A stretch of 36,807 nucleotides of DNA, from NCBI GenBank assembly GCA_021890755.1, contig JAKKUQ010000016.1, positions 1 through 36,807 of the forward strand. Direction: 5' to 3'. Numbering within the stretch: position 1 is the first letter of the stretch; every line of letters begins with the position of its first letter. The notes under the pieces were generated by a model. The model was not told the origin of the DNA, did not search any database, and saw only the letters and a list, made by a program, of their open reading frames with translations. Positions 15,258-29,076 of the stretch are shown piece by piece. The position numbers and the translations under genes were made by a program. The DNA comes from Thermosediminibacteraceae bacterium. Lineage in GTDB: Bacteria > Bacillota > Thermosediminibacteria > Thermosediminibacterales > Thermosediminibacteraceae.

Positions 15258-16658
15258 ATGCAAATGAATTACAGTCTCACCCTTTCGCAAACCCAAAAGC
15301 TGCTAATGACGCCGGAATTAAGACAAGCGATAACAATTCTGCAACTTTCGAGTATTGAATTATCTCAATATATTGAACAAGAACTTTTAAACAACCCATT
15401 ATTGGACAAAGAGGAGGATAGCTTTTCGAGTTTTTTAGGCAAAGAAGAAAGGGTGGAGACCAGTAAAACGAACGAAGACACAATTGAGTGGGAAGAATAC
15501 CTGCAAGAGTGCTGGGATGTGGATTTATTAAGATATCCAATAGAGAAAAAAGAAGAGGAAACCGGCTTTGAAAATTTCATTTCGGCCTCTCCAACATTGC
15601 AGGAGCACTTGCTGATGCAGCTTCGCTTGGCGTCTGTTACGAAAAAAATTTTCAAAATAGGGGAATTCCTCATAGGTAATCTGGATAAAAATGGCTACCT
15701 GACAGTGGAAGTAGAGGAGGCGGCGAAAATTTTAAAAGTTTCGAAAAAAGAGGTGGAAGAAGCCCTCAAAGTCATTCAATCCTTTGATCCCCCTGGAGTT
15801 GGAGCAAGAAATCTCGAGGAATGCCTTCTGATTCAGGTAGAACAAAGAGGTATAAAAGACCCGAAGTTGGAAGCGCTTATAAAAAATCATCTTAAGGACT
15901 TGGCAGAGGCAAGATACTCACGGATAGCCGAAAAACTCAATATAACGCTTTCGAAAGTTCAGGAACTCAAGGATATCATACTCACGTTAGATCCAAAACC
16001 AGCTAGAAATTTTTCTTCGGCCAACGAAATTCAATATATAATTCCTGATGCGGTAATCGAAAAAGTAGGCGACGAGTATGTAATAGTAATGAATGATTCA
16101 GTAACCCCAAGGCTCTATATTAACCCTTATTACAGATCCTTATTGCTCTCGGAGGATAAAGAATCCCTAACATCAAAGTTTTTGACGCGTAAACTAGAAG
16201 CAGCCCTCTGGCTCATTAAAAGCATAGAGCAACGGAGAATGACCTTGTATAAAGTTATAAGTGCCATCATAGAAGCCCAGCGGGACTTTTTCGATAACGG
16301 TATTTCCGGATTAAAGCCTCTTACATTGAAACAAATTGCAGATAAAATTGGAGTCCACGAGTCTACAGTTAGCAGAGCCATAAACGGCAAATACGTCCAG
16401 ACGCCCCGCGGAGTTTTTGAGTTGAAGTTTTTCTTCAAAAACGGACTTGAGACTGTAAACGGGTCTTCTACGTGTTCCGAGACCATTAAAAAAATGCTAA
16501 AAGAAATGATTTCCCGCGAAGATCCCTATAACCCTTTAAGTGACCAGAAAATAGCTGATGATCTAAAGAAACGGGGAATAATGATCTCGAGAAGAACAGT
16601 GGCAAAGTATAGGGAACAGCTGGGAATACCTTCCTCCGCTAAAAGGAAGAGGTTCTAA
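15258..16658 (+). CDS. rpoN: RNA polymerase sigma-54 factor
   Basis: 466 residues with the full layout. The Gln/Leu-rich activator-contact region I (YSLTLSQTQKLLMTPELRQAITILQL) is followed by an acidic region II, a core-binding domain, a helix-turn-helix (IADKIGVHESTVSRAINGKYVQTPRG) and the C-terminal RpoN box SRRTVAKYRE (444-453) that reads the -24 element. ATG 15258 follows AGGGGG by 9 nt. No enhancer-binding activator is encoded in this window. Placing rpoN directly before the gap/cggR glycolytic block matches Listeria, where the order is rpoN-cggR-gap. Confidence 0.97.
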   Translation: MQMNYSLTLSQTQKLLMTPELRQAITILQLSSIELSQYIEQELLNNPLLDKEEDSFSSFLGKEERVETSKTNEDTIEWEEYLQECWDVDLLRYPIEKKEEETGFENFISASPTLQEHLLMQLRLASVTKKIFKIGEFLIGNLDKNGYLTVEVEEAAKILKVSKKEVEEALKVIQSFDPPGVGARNLEECLLIQVEQRGIKDPKLEALIKNHLKDLAEARYSRIAEKLNITLSKVQELKDIILTLDPKPARNFSSANEIQYIIPDAVIEKVGDEYVIVMNDSVTPRLYINPYYRSLLLSEDKESLTSKFLTRKLEAALWLIKSIEQRRMTLYKVISAIIEAQRDFFDNGISGLKPLTLKQIADKIGVHESTVSRAINGKYVQTPRGVFELKFFFKNGLETVNGSSTCSETIKKMLKEMISREDPYNPLSDQKIADDLKKRGIMISRRTVAKYREQLGIPSSAKRKRF

Positions 16659-16678
16659 ACTTTATCCTGAGAAGGAAC

Positions 16679-16707
16679 TTGGTGGATTTTGTGGTATTAT
16701 ATATAGT
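16679..16707 (+). promoter_or_regulatory. Likely promoter of the gap-cggR-pgk operon
   Basis: -35 TTGGTG (16679-16684), 17-bp spacer, -10 TATAGT (16702-16707). The CggR-like operator begins 23 bp after the -10, a roadblock position as in Bacillus. Confidence 0.55.
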
Positions 16708-16730
16708 AGATAACATTTTTTTAAAATTCA

Positions 16731-16770
16731 CGGGACAAAAAAAGTATAACTGGGACAAAAATTATCCCGG
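16731..16770 (+). promoter_or_regulatory. CggR operator-like tandem direct repeat
   Basis: CGGGACAAAAA (16731) and TGGGACAAAAA (16751) repeat with an exact 20-bp period, followed by ATCCCGG. The published Bacillus subtilis CggR operator is two direct repeats of CGGGAC with TGTC half-sites and the same 20-bp period. The second half-sites are degenerate here. With cggR in the same operon this predicts fructose-1,6-bisphosphate-relieved repression. Confidence 0.75.
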
Positions 16771-16833
16771 GAGGTGACCTTGAATCAGAAAAGGCATTGT
16801 TGCAAAAAATTAAACTTGAAAGACATTTGATAA

Positions 16834-17858
<1,025 letters not shown>

Positions 17859-17859
<1 letters not shown>

Positions 17860-17889
17860 GCAAAATAGCCCATTATGGGCTATTTTGCT
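17859..17889 (+). promoter_or_regulatory. 14-bp perfect hairpin between gap and cggR
   Basis: AGCAAAATAGCCCA/TGGGCTATTTTGCT (17859-17872 and 17876-17889) with a 3-nt loop. It starts at the gap stop codon and ends just before the cggR SD (17893). No T-tract follows outside the stem, so it looks more like an mRNA-stabilising or processing element, or a partial attenuator, than a full terminator. Confidence 0.75.
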
Positions 17890-17907
17890 AAAGGAGAAGT
17901 TTATTGG

Positions 17908-18939
17908 ATGGAAGAAATAGCAAGTCTTTTAAAAAAGATTGCCCCTGAGGTGGCGCATGTTATAGAACAAAGATTTGACATTTTAAAAAATATTTACTAT
18001 AACCAGCCTATAGGACGGAGGGCTCTATCTGTAGTCTTATCCTTACCTGAAAGGCCCCTCAGGACTGAAGTAAAGCGCCTAGAGGAACAGGGCCTCCTTG
18101 AAATTGACCCGAAGGGAATGAGAGTTTCTCAGGAAGGCGAAAGGATCATAGCAAGGCTTGAGAATTTCGTTTATTTCTTAAAAGGATTGAACTTCATAGC
18201 CGAAAGGATAAAGGGAAAGTTTGGCTGCGAAGTAATTATTGTTCCCGGCGATTCCGATATAGATGAAACTGTTAAAAACCTGATGGCCAAGGAGGCTGCC
18301 GCATATTTAAGGTCTTTTTTGAAAAATGGCGATATTGTAGCAGTGACAGGCGGGACTACAATGGCTCAAATCCCAAAGAACATGCCTAGACTTACAGGGT
18401 ACGAGGACGTGTTGGTGGTACCAGCGAGGGGAGGCCTTGGAGAAAGAGTAGAACTTCAGGCTAACACCATAGCAGAGGAACTGGCCGGCCGGCTGGGAGC
18501 ACAATACAGGTTGCTTTATGTCCCTGACAACCTGGGGCCTGAGGCAATGGAGTCCGTGACTAACGAGCCGAGGATAAAGGAAGTCATAACACTTATACGC
18601 AGAGCGGATATAGTGATTCACGGAATAGGGGGAGCAGAGGAAATGGCCCGCCGGCGAGGGCTTGACGAAAAGGTTATACGAGAGATTTTAGAAAGCGGTG
18701 CAGTAGCTGAAGCTTTCGGTTATTATTTCGACTGCGAGGGGCGGATTGTTTATATTACCACCAGCGCTGGCCTTAGTGTAAACGACCTGAAAAACATTCC
18801 CAAAGTGATTTCAGTAGCCGGCGGTTCTAAGAAGGCTTCTGCCATAAGGGCGTTTTTGAAATACCTTCGTCCTAATGCTTTAATTACCGATGAGGGGGCA
18901 GCAAGGAAACTTCTTGAGTTAGAAGGGGGGGAAAAATGA
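17908..18939 (+). CDS. cggR: Central glycolytic genes regulator CggR (SorC family)
   Basis: 343 residues. An N-terminal winged helix (about 1-90: IGRRALSVVLSLPERPLRTEVKRLEEQGLLEI) is followed by a SorC/DeoR-type sugar-phosphate domain with DIVAVTGGTTMAQIP and VVPARGGLG. CggR represses the gap operon and is released by fructose-1,6-bisphosphate. The frame opens at 17875 inside the hairpin; ATG 17908, 11 nt after GGAG, is preferred. In Bacillus and Listeria cggR precedes gap; here it follows, overlapping the SD zone of pgk. Confidence 0.92.
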   Translation: MEEIASLLKKIAPEVAHVIEQRFDILKNIYYNQPIGRRALSVVLSLPERPLRTEVKRLEEQGLLEIDPKGMRVSQEGERIIARLENFVYFLKGLNFIAERIKGKFGCEVIIVPGDSDIDETVKNLMAKEAAAYLRSFLKNGDIVAVTGGTTMAQIPKNMPRLTGYEDVLVVPARGGLGERVELQANTIAEELAGRLGAQYRLLYVPDNLGPEAMESVTNEPRIKEVITLIRRADIVIHGIGGAEEMARRRGLDEKVIREILESGAVAEAFGYYFDCEGRIVYITTSAGLSVNDLKNIPKVISVAGGSKKASAIRAFLKYLRPNALITDEGAARKLLELEGGEK

Positions 18940-20133
18940 ATGAACAAAAAGACCGTTGAGGATTTTGAAGTGAAAGGGAAAAGGGTTTTAGTGCGAGTAG
19001 ACTTTAACGTTCCCATGGACGAAGAGGGAAACATCACCGATGACACCCGGATAAGGGCGGCACTGCCAACAATTAATTATCTTTTAAACAATGATGCCAA
19101 AGTGATATTGGCATCCCACCTAGGAAGGCCAAAGGGAAAGAAAAATCCCAAGTACAGCCTTGCGCCAGTTGCAAAAAGACTTTCTGAACTTCTTGGGAAA
19201 AATGTGATAATGGCTGAGGATTGCATAGGTGAAAATGTAGAAAAAGCTGTAGCTTCAATGAAACCCGGTGACATAATGCTTCTTGAGAATGTCCGCTTTT
19301 ATGCTGAAGAAGAAGCCAACGACAGGGGATTTGCGGAAAAGCTTGCAAGGCTTGCCGATATTTACATAAACGATGCTTTTGGCACCGCCCATAGGGCACA
19401 TGCTTCTACCGCGGGAGTAGCGGAATTTTTGCCTGCGGGAGCGGGATTCTTGATGAAAAAAGAAATCGAAATCATGGGCAAGGCATTAGAAGACCCCGCA
19501 AGGCCTTTTGTGGCAATTTTGGGCGGAGCTAAGGTGAGCGATAAAATAGGGGTTATTAAAAATTTGCTGAATAAAGTGGACTACCTCTTGATAGGCGGAG
19601 GGATGGCATTTACTTTCTTAAAGAGCATGGGGTATAATATCGGCAGGTCCCTTCTTGAAGAGGACAAGGTGGAACTTGCAAAAGACCTTCTGAAAGAAGC
19701 GAAAGAAAAAGGGGTCAAAGTGCTGTTGCCGGAAGACGTAGTGGTAGCTCCTGAAGTGAAAGAAGGGGTTGAATACAAGACGGTGCCCGTAAGCGAGATA
19801 CCCGACGACATGATCGGCGTAGATATTGGGAAGGCCACATGCGATAAATTTGCGAAGGTAATAAAAGAGGCTAGAACCGTAGTATGGAATGGACCTATGG
19901 GAGTTTTTGAGATAAGGGCTTTTGCTGAAGGTACTCTAGCTGTAGCGCGTGCCATGGCGGAATCGAAAGCTGTTACCATCGTTGGCGGTGGCGATTCGGC
20001 AGCAGCGGTCGAACAATTGGGCTTTGCAAACGCTATGACCCACATTTCCACCGGAGGAGGTGCTTCGCTGGAATTCCTGGAAGGCAAGGAATTGCCGGGT
20101 GTCGCAGCTTTAAATGATAGGGGTGAAAAATGA
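18940..20133 (+). CDS. pgk: Phosphoglycerate kinase
   Basis: 397 residues. It makes ATP from 1,3-bisphosphoglycerate. N-terminal substrate motif [13 protein letters not shown] with [21 protein letters not shown], the hinge, and nucleotide motifs WNGPMGVFE and [13 protein letters not shown] are all intact. ATG 18940 begins right after the cggR stop codon; overlap with tpiA is 4 bp. Stand-alone, not the PGK-TIM fusion of Thermotoga. Confidence 0.98.
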   Translation: MNKKTVEDFEVKGKRVLVRVDFNVPMDEEGNITDDTRIRAALPTINYLLNNDAKVILASHLGRPKGKKNPKYSLAPVAKRLSELLGKNVIMAEDCIGENVEKAVASMKPGDIMLLENVRFYAEEEANDRGFAEKLARLADIYINDAFGTAHRAHASTAGVAEFLPAGAGFLMKKEIEIMGKALEDPARPFVAILGGAKVSDKIGVIKNLLNKVDYLLIGGGMAFTFLKSMGYNIGRSLLEEDKVELAKDLLKEAKEKGVKVLLPEDVVVAPEVKEGVEYKTVPVSEIPDDMIGVDIGKATCDKFAKVIKEARTVVWNGPMGVFEIRAFAEGTLAVARAMAESKAVTIVGGGDSAAAVEQLGFANAMTHISTGGGASLEFLEGKELPGVAALNDRGEK

Positions 20134-20888
20134 TGGCGAGAACGCCGCTATTTGCCGGCAACTGGAAAATGCACAAAAACGTAAAAGAAACCGTAGATTT
20201 TCTAGATGCTTTTCTTCCCATGGCAAAAGGTATTTCTTCTGAAATTGCTTTCTGCCCGCCTTTTACCAGCCTTTGGGCAGCTGCAGAAAAAATTAGGGGT
20301 AGCGGTATTAAACTAGGCGCACAAAATATGCACTGGGAAGATAAAGGCGCCTTTACCGGAGAAATTTCTCCTCTCATGCTTAAGGAAATACCCTGCGATT
20401 ATGTAATAATAGGCCATTCGGAGCGCCGCCAGTATTTTGCCGAGACCGATGAGACTGTCAACAAAAAGGTAAAATCGGCGATAAAATACGGCATTACCCC
20501 AATTATATGTGTGGGAGAAAGCCTGGAACAAAGAGAAAAGGGCAAAACACTCTCTGTTGTTTTAAATCAGGTGGAAAAAGCTCTTTTCGAAGTAGAGATA
20601 AAGGATGGCTGTGATTTGGTTTTTGCTTACGAACCTATTTGGGCTATAGGCACAGGAAAGGTAGCATCGCCTTCCGATGCTCAAGAAGTTATAGGAGCTA
20701 TAAGGAAAAAACTTTCACAGCTTTACGGCGAGAAGCTTTCACAAAGAATTAGGATACTTTACGGAGGTAGTGTCAAACCTGAAAATATTAAAGAACTAAT
20801 GGCTCAACCGGATATAGATGGAGCACTGGTGGGAGGCGCAAGCCTCGATGCCAAGACATTTTACAAAATAGCTTCATACGAAAGTTAG
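20130..20888 (+). CDS. tpiA: Triose-phosphate isomerase
   Basis: 252 residues. It interconverts dihydroxyacetone phosphate and glyceraldehyde-3-phosphate. N-terminal GNWKMHKN with catalytic Lys, [11 protein letters not shown] with catalytic His, [12 protein letters not shown] with catalytic Glu, and the phosphate loop [11 protein letters not shown] are present. The start overlaps the pgk stop (ATGA); ATG 20133 is an equal alternative. Translational coupling is likely. Confidence 0.98.
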   Translation: MMARTPLFAGNWKMHKNVKETVDFLDAFLPMAKGISSEIAFCPPFTSLWAAAEKIRGSGIKLGAQNMHWEDKGAFTGEISPLMLKEIPCDYVIIGHSERRQYFAETDETVNKKVKSAIKYGITPIICVGESLEQREKGKTLSVVLNQVEKALFEVEIKDGCDLVFAYEPIWAIGTGKVASPSDAQEVIGAIRKKLSQLYGEKLSQRIRILYGGSVKPENIKELMAQPDIDGALVGGASLDAKTFYKIASYES

Positions 20889-20899
20889 GAGTTGAAAAA

Positions 20900-23754
<2,855 letters not shown>

Positions 23755-23757
23755 TCT

Positions 23758-23784
23758 CGAAGCTCCCCGAGATGGGGAGCTTTT
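23758..23784 (+). terminator. Terminator of the glycolytic operon
   Basis: 9-bp stem AAGCTCCCC/GGGGAGCTT (23760-23768 and 23774-23782) with a short TTTT tail and a further T5 run at 23791. Confidence 0.8.
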
Positions 23785-23799
23785 CGATCGTTTTTCGCC

Positions 23800-23829
23800 T
23801 TGCATAAACGGTGCTTTGTGAGGTAGAAT
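23800..23829 (+). promoter_or_regulatory. Promoter of the DUF4342 gene
   Basis: -35 TTGCAT (23800-23805), 18-bp spacer, -10 TAGAAT (23824-23829). The transcript would have a very short leader before the SD at 23837. Confidence 0.55.
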
Positions 23830-23854
23830 AAACATGAAAGGAGGTTATAATAAA

Positions 23855-24280
23855 ATGGAAATAAGCCTTGAAAAGATAGATATACTTCGAGAGAGAACGG
23901 GCTGCAGTTATCGCAAAGCGAAGGAGGCTTTAGAGGCAGCAGGCGGTGATGTGGTTAAGGCATTAATTATCCTTGAGGAAGAGGAAAAAGATGATTTGAA
24001 GCTTTCCGACCTTGGAACAAAAGGCAGCATGCTTTTAGAAAAGATAAAAGAGCTAATAAGAAAGGGTAATGTCACGCGCCTTCGAATAAAACATGGTGAC
24101 AAAATCCTTCTTGAAATCCCTGTTACCGTCGGAGCCATAGGGGCTATTTTGGCCCCTTACCTTGCGGCGATAGGGGTAATCGCGGCTCTGGTAACTCGAT
24201 GCACAATTCAGATTGAAAAAGAAAACGGTGAGAAAGAAGAGATTGTTTTCGATACCAAACCTTCCGATAAGGATTCTTAA
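23855..24280 (+). CDS. DUF4342 protein with N-terminal UBA-like domain
   Basis: 141 residues. The N-terminus (about 1-45: IDILRERTGCSYRKAKEALEAAGGDVVKALIILEEEE) is a UBA-like helix bundle of the EF-Ts/NAC type. The middle (about 65-120) is DUF4342-like with a glycine-rich hydrophobic span (VTVGAIGAILAPYLAAIGVIAALV) that could insert in membrane. ATG 23834 is too early; ATG 23855 lies 9 nt after AAAGGAGGT. Function unknown; an enzyme-free, membrane-associated regulatory protein is the best guess. Confidence 0.82.
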   Translation: MEISLEKIDILRERTGCSYRKAKEALEAAGGDVVKALIILEEEEKDDLKLSDLGTKGSMLLEKIKELIRKGNVTRLRIKHGDKILLEIPVTVGAIGAILAPYLAAIGVIAALVTRCTIQIEKENGEKEEIVFDTKPSDKDS

Positions 24281-24289
24281 TGAGTTGAA

Positions 24290-24320
24290 AGCCCTTCTCT
24301 TTTTGAGAAGAGCATTTTTA
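24290..24320 (+). terminator. Terminator after the DUF4342 gene
   Basis: 9-nt arms GCCCTTCTC/GAGAAGAGC (one mismatch) with a TTTTT loop, followed by A and T5. Confidence 0.8.
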
Positions 24321-24347
24321 TTTGTCCCTTTGGGAGCCGAGGATATA

Positions 24348-24376
24348 TTGAGTTTTTAGATATGTTGTGATAAAAT
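24348..24376 (+). promoter_or_regulatory. Promoter of secG
   Basis: -35 TTGAGT (24348-24353), exactly 17-bp spacer, -10 TAAAAT (24371-24376), 31 bp before the start. Confidence 0.65.
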
Positions 24377-24407
24377 AACATTCGTTAATTAAAAAAGGGG
24401 GGTGAAG

Positions 24408-24647
24408 ATGATGCAGGCTCTGCGCATAGTTTTAGCAGTGGTATATATTCTTGTGTGCATAGGACTCATAGCTACGGTCATTTTGCAATCAGGCAAAAGC
24501 GCCGGACTTTCAGGCACAATCTCAGGTGGAGCTGAGGTCTTTTTTGGCAGGAAAAAGGGCCTTGACGATAAATTGGCCAAATTTACCGAATTTTTGGCTG
24601 TTGCTTTCCTAGCGTTGTCCATCTTAATGATATTAGTAATGAGATGA
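24408..24647 (+). CDS. secG: Preprotein translocase subunit SecG
   Basis: 79 residues with two membrane spans (about 4-26 and 55-77) flanking the conserved cytoplasmic loop [28 protein letters not shown]. It supports SecYEG export. GTG 24402 overlaps the SD; ATG 24408 or 24411 is the start. eno-secG adjacency is common in Clostridia, where rnr-smpB usually follow; here rnr is 12 kb away. Confidence 0.95.
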   Translation: MMQALRIVLAVVYILVCIGLIATVILQSGKSAGLSGTISGGAEVFFGRKKGLDDKLAKFTEFLAVAFLALSILMILVMR

Positions 24648-24666
24648 CGTTTTTGGAGGGAGATTG

Positions 24667-26673
24667 ATGGAAAACTTAATAGTATTTGCACCTTTGTCTG
24701 GTTTGCTCGCGTTGCTTTTCGCTTTTATGCTTACAATGAGGATTATAAAAAGTCCTGCTGGTAACGAGCGCATGCGCCAAATATCCGATGCTATCCACGA
24801 AGGTGCTATGGCATTTCTCTTTAGAGAATACAGGACTTTGGTTATATTCGTAGCTGTGATGTTCCTCATCATAGGAACACTTATAAACTGGCCAACGGCC
24901 ATAAGTTACATAACCGGTTCTGTAGCATCAGTCCTCGCGGGATTTATAGGTATGAACGTGGCTACTAGAGCTAATGTGAGAACCGCTCATGCAGCGCGAG
25001 AGGGAATGAATAAGGCACTTTCCATAGCGTTTTCCGGCGGTGCCGTAATGGGAATGTCTGTGGTGGGTCTTGGGGTTTTGGGCCTCGGAATACTGTACTT
25101 TATCTTCGGAGACCCATCGGATGTGAAGAGCTTCGATGTAATTAACGGATTTGCTCTGGGGGCAAGCTCCATAGCTCTCTTTGCCAGGGTAGGCGGCGGA
25201 ATATACACTAAAGCCGCTGACGTTGGAGCAGACCTGGTCGGCAAAGTGGAAGCAGGCATACCCGAAGACGATCCTAGGAACCCCGCGGTAATTGCAGACA
25301 ATGTCGGCGATAACGTCGGCGACGTTGCAGGCATGGGAGCAGACCTTTTTGAGTCTTACGTGGGTTCAATAGTATCCGGTATGGCAATTGGAGCGGTGGC
25401 CGTAAGTACTGCAACTGGACAACCGTACGGCATCAAGGGCGTCATTTTCCCAATGCTGGTAGCAGCAGCGGGAATATTAAGCTCTATCATCGGTACTTTG
25501 TTTGTAAGGACAGGTGAAGGGTCTGATCCGCAAAAGGCATTGAGAAACGGTACCTTTGCCAGTGGCATACTTGTAATATTAGGAACTTTAGCCCTCAGCA
25601 TCTATTACCTGCAAGAAATAAATGCTTTTTATGCTGTTGCCTCTGGCATAGTGGTAGGTATTATAATAGGAATACTAACAGAATATTATACTTCTTCCAG
25701 TTACAATCCAGTGAAGGAAATCGCGAAGGCATCTCAGACCGGTCCCGCAACGAATATCATTACGGGCCTAGCTGTTGGCATGAAAAGCACTGCACTGCCG
25801 GTGCTCTTTATAGCCATTGCTGTTCTCATCTCCTATAAATTTGCTGGTCTTTACGGCATAGCTCTTTCAGCTATAGGTATGCTTGCGACTACGGGAATGA
25901 CTGTAGCAGTTGACGCTTACGGGCCGATAGCCGATAACGCCGGCGGTATAGCTGAAATGGCTGAGCTCGATCCATCGGTAAGACAGGTAACAGACAAACT
26001 GGATGCAGTTGGAAATACCACGGCGGCTATGGGGAAGGGATTTGCCATAGGTTCGGCTGCACTAACGGCTCTTGCGTTATTTACAGCGTATACTACAGCT
26101 GCCGGTTTAAAAGAGGGAATAAACCTTCTACGGGCTGATGTGATAATCGGTCTTTTCATAGGAGGTATGCTGCCTTATCTATTCTCCGCTATGGCTATGG
26201 AAGCGGTGGGTAAAGCTGCCTACCAGATGATAGAAGAAGTTCGCAGGCAATTCAGAGAAATCCCGGGCATTATGGAGGAAAAGGCAAAACCTGATTACGC
26301 AAGATGCGTAGACATAAGCACCAGGGCGGCTCTCAGGGAAATGATAATCCCCGGTCTCATGGCCGTCGCAGCACCTTTGGCGGTAGGTTTCATATTCGGC
26401 AAGGAAGCCCTTGGAGGGCTCCTAGCGGGTGCTCTGGTAACAGGAGTGATGATAGCGATCCAGATGGCGAACTCCGGCGGTGCCTGGGATAACGCCAAAA
26501 AGTACATAGAGGAAGGAAATTACGGCGGCAAAGGAACGCCTACCCACGCCGCGGCCGTTGTAGGAGACACCGTGGGAGATCCTTTCAAGGACACAGCGGG
26601 ACCATCTTTAAACATACTTATAAAACTTATGACCATAGTTGCTTTGGTTTTCGCGCCGCTCTTCATGAGATAA
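24667..26673 (+). CDS. hppA: Membrane-bound ion-pumping pyrophosphatase (K+-dependent type)
   Basis: 668 residues, about 16 spans. It pumps H+ or Na+ using PPi hydrolysis. The signature [23 protein letters not shown] with [10 protein letters not shown] and the C-terminal acidic substrate motif [15 protein letters not shown] are intact. In [16 protein letters not shown] the residue that is Lys in K+-independent enzymes is Ala, indicating the K+-dependent subgroup. H+ versus Na+ specificity cannot be fixed by eye. TTG 24664 is in frame but ATG 24667 after GGAGGG is preferred. Confidence 0.96.
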   Translation: MENLIVFAPLSGLLALLFAFMLTMRIIKSPAGNERMRQISDAIHEGAMAFLFREYRTLVIFVAVMFLIIGTLINWPTAISYITGSVASVLAGFIGMNVATRANVRTAHAAREGMNKALSIAFSGGAVMGMSVVGLGVLGLGILYFIFGDPSDVKSFDVINGFALGASSIALFARVGGGIYTKAADVGADLVGKVEAGIPEDDPRNPAVIADNVGDNVGDVAGMGADLFESYVGSIVSGMAIGAVAVSTATGQPYGIKGVIFPMLVAAAGILSSIIGTLFVRTGEGSDPQKALRNGTFASGILVILGTLALSIYYLQEINAFYAVASGIVVGIIIGILTEYYTSSSYNPVKEIAKASQTGPATNIITGLAVGMKSTALPVLFIAIAVLISYKFAGLYGIALSAIGMLATTGMTVAVDAYGPIADNAGGIAEMAELDPSVRQVTDKLDAVGNTTAAMGKGFAIGSAALTALALFTAYTTAAGLKEGINLLRADVIIGLFIGGMLPYLFSAMAMEAVGKAAYQMIEEVRRQFREIPGIMEEKAKPDYARCVDISTRAALREMIIPGLMAVAAPLAVGFIFGKEALGGLLAGALVTGVMIAIQMANSGGAWDNAKKYIEEGNYGGKGTPTHAAAVVGDTVGDPFKDTAGPSLNILIKLMTIVALVFAPLFMR

Positions 26674-26675
26674 TA

Positions 26676-26717
26676 AAAAGCTTCCGACCGTTTTTATCGG
26701 TCCGGAAGCTTTTTTTA
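26676..26717 (+). terminator. Strong terminator after hppA
   Basis: Stem AAGCTTCCG-ACCG / CGGTCCGGAAGCTT with one bulged base, followed by T7. The 26718-26945 gap that follows shows no gene or convincing promoter. Confidence 0.92.
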
Positions 26718-26945
26718 TGCTTACAAGACCAATTAGAAGGCAGCCATTCTCGTGAGCATTAATGCAAAAAGACAGCCCCATGCTAGTGTATGATTGATAG
26801 ACGCTCCACATATGCTATTTGAGATTATCAATAAATACAGCGGCTTACGGTGAAAGGTTAAAAACAAAAATCAAAAAAGGAAATAACCTACCAGCGTCAA
26901 ATATTATATTCATCATCCTGCATTTTGTTAGTGAGGGTGCGTAAA

Positions 26946-27887
26946 ATGGAAATTCAATTTTCCCGTAAGATATTGACTGTCATGGACCACATAAGGAAAG
27001 TAGTTGTAGGCAAGACTAAGGTTATTGAACTGGTGCTGACTGCACTCCTGGCCGGCGGACATGTACTGCTGGAAGATGTGCCGGGAGTGGGCAAAACTCT
27101 GATGGCCAAGGCTCTGGCAAAATCCTTGAACCTGGAATTCAGAAGGATTCAGTTTACACCTGATCTTTTACCGATGGATGTGCTGGGTGTAAATATTTAC
27201 AGTCAGAAGGCCGGAGAGTTTGTGTTTAGTCCCGGGCCAATAATGACCAATATACTTCTTGCAGATGAAATAAACAGGGCCACCCCCAGGACTCAATCCA
27301 GCCTTCTTGAAGCTATGGAGGAAAGGCAGTTCACAGTGGATGGTGTCACTAGGAGACTTAAGGAACCATTTCTGGTACTCGCCACTCAAAACCCAATAGA
27401 AATGGAAGGCACCTTTCCCCTGCCCGAAGCTCAGCTGGACAGGTTTTTGATGAGGGTAAAGCTAGGTTATCCGAACCTGGAAGAAGAAAGGTCCATACTT
27501 CATCGTTTCGGGGCGCAAAGCCCCCTGGAAGATATAAAACCCGTTTTAAGTGCCGAAGATATACTCGAGATGAGGGAGCAGGTAAAAAGCGTCAACGTGG
27601 ATGAAAGCGTTGAAAACTATATGCTTGCTGTTGTCAGGGAGACGAGAAACCATCCGGCGGTAAGACTGGGAGCAAGTCCCCGAGCTTCCCTGCTGCTTTA
27701 TAAGTGTGCAAAGGCCTATGCGGCCCTCAAAGGCAGAGATTACGTAATACCTGATGACGTTAAACACTTGGCGGGTCCTGTTTTGAGCCACAGGTTGATC
27801 CTCAATTATGAGAGCCTGCTAAAGGATTACAGGCCAGAGGACGTAATAGCCGAAATACTGGAGAAAACACCGGTTCCCGTAGAATGA
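26946..27887 (+). CDS. MoxR-type AAA+ ATPase
   Basis: 313 residues. Walker [10 protein letters not shown] (43-51), Walker [12 protein letters not shown], sensor [22 protein letters not shown] and the MoxR lid domain are clear. MoxR proteins act as chaperone-like ATPases, often with DUF58 partners having a vWA-like fold. The frame opens at TTG 26925; ATG 26946, 6 nt after GAGGGTG, is preferred. First gene of a three-gene operon. Confidence 0.94.
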   Translation: MEIQFSRKILTVMDHIRKVVVGKTKVIELVLTALLAGGHVLLEDVPGVGKTLMAKALAKSLNLEFRRIQFTPDLLPMDVLGVNIYSQKAGEFVFSPGPIMTNILLADEINRATPRTQSSLLEAMEERQFTVDGVTRRLKEPFLVLATQNPIEMEGTFPLPEAQLDRFLMRVKLGYPNLEEERSILHRFGAQSPLEDIKPVLSAEDILEMREQVKSVNVDESVENYMLAVVRETRNHPAVRLGASPRASLLLYKCAKAYAALKGRDYVIPDDVKHLAGPVLSHRLILNYESLLKDYRPEDVIAEILEKTPVPVE

Positions 27888-27906
27888 ACACGGGGATGGG
27901 AAAATC

Positions 27907-29076
27907 ATGCTTATATTAGTGTTTGTTGCAGCGATAAGTGCCGCTCTCGGGATATCGTATTTGTGGAGCGCATTTAGTGTTAAAGAGCTGGAATTTAATC
28001 ACAGGTTAGAAAAAGAGCGGGTGTTTTTCGGTGATACGGTAAATTATATACAGGAATTGACAAATGCTAAAATCCTTCCGCTTCCCTGGATAAGGGTAAA
28101 TACCGAGGTGCCTGCGGCGGCAGAATTTTTGAAAGGAAATTTGGATCCTCACCACAGTGCTGATAAAAAAACCTTGAGCGGGCTGTATTCACTGTTATGG
28201 TACCAGAAAGTGCGGAGAAAATATCCGGTTTATTGCCGCAGTCGCGGAATATTCGTCTTCGGACCCGGGACTTTAAGTACGGGAGACGTGTTTGGTTTCT
28301 TCTATAAAGAAAAACCCATAGCCTCCATCGCCAGGCTGATAGTATATCCCCGGGTTGTCGACGTTGCAGTGGGAGAAGGAAAGCCTGATATTACCCTTTC
28401 AGGTGTCAGCGGCCGCAAAACGCTTTTAAGTGATCCTTTCTGCTTTACCGGCACAAGAGACTATGTGCCGGGAGATTCGCTAAAAGATGTGGAATGGAAG
28501 TCCACGGCAAAACTCGACAGACTCAGGGTGAAAGTTTACGACTCAAGCTTCACAAAAAGGATTTCCATACTGCTCGATGTGAACACTTTTGAAATCGCAT
28601 GGGAAGGGATCGATCCTGAGCTTGCGGAATTCCTGGTAATGCTCGCGGCGTCAATTTCCAAGAAAGCTCTGGATCAGGGCTTTCAAGTGATGCTTGCAAG
28701 CAATGGAAGGATGGTATCCCCCGATAAGGATACCGATTTAATTACATTGATACCTTACGGTTCGGGTTCGATGCACCTAAGGACGATACTGGAATGCCTT
28801 GCCCGCCTTTCGAATTACAGCATAATTAAGATGGAAGAAATAATGCCAAGAACCCTGGGAATGTTAAAAAAAGACAGCAAGGTAATATACATAACCGGCT
28901 ACTGGAGCAAGAGCGGTGAAAAGGTCGTTAAAATGCTTCAAAAAATGGGGATGGATGTAGCACTAATTCTGGCAGGAAAAAAGAACGAGAAGCTAAAAGG
29001 ACCCGAAGGAGTCCTCACGTATCACGCGGTCGGGGAGGAAGCATGGCGTGAGATTTCCCTCATCAGATTGGTTTAG
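27907..29076 (+). CDS. DUF58 (vWA-like) protein
   Basis: 389 residues. Two N-terminal hydrophobic segments precede a beta-rich part and the DUF58 hallmark GTRDYVPGDSLKDVEWKSTA (about residues 181-200). A vWA-like tail has ISILLDVNT. It is normally paired with MoxR ATPases, and the pair has been linked to cell-envelope maturation in other bacteria. It overlaps the next gene by 29 bp. Confidence 0.92.
   Translation: MLILVFVAAISAALGISYLWSAFSVKELEFNHRLEKERVFFGDTVNYIQELTNAKILPLPWIRVNTEVPAAAEFLKGNLDPHHSADKKTLSGLYSLLWYQKVRRKYPVYCRSRGIFVFGPGTLSTGDVFGFFYKEKPIASIARLIVYPRVVDVAVGEGKPDITLSGVSGRKTLLSDPFCFTGTRDYVPGDSLKDVEWKSTAKLDRLRVKVYDSSFTKRISILLDVNTFEIAWEGIDPELAEFLVMLAASISKKALDQGFQVMLASNGRMVSPDKDTDLITLIPYGSGSMHLRTILECLARLSNYSIIKMEEIMPRTLGMLKKDSKVIYITGYWSKSGEKVVKMLQKMGMDVALILAGKKNEKLKGPEGVLTYHAVGEEAWREISLIRLV

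Noticed and set aside
19581-20087. 168-residue minus-strand frame opposite pgk
   Set aside because: Ser/Pro/Ala-rich shadow of the pgk codons with no SD.
26718-26945. Gap before the MoxR gene examined for tRNA or small RNA
   Set aside because: No cloverleaf, no stable GC-rich helix and no clear promoter were seen.
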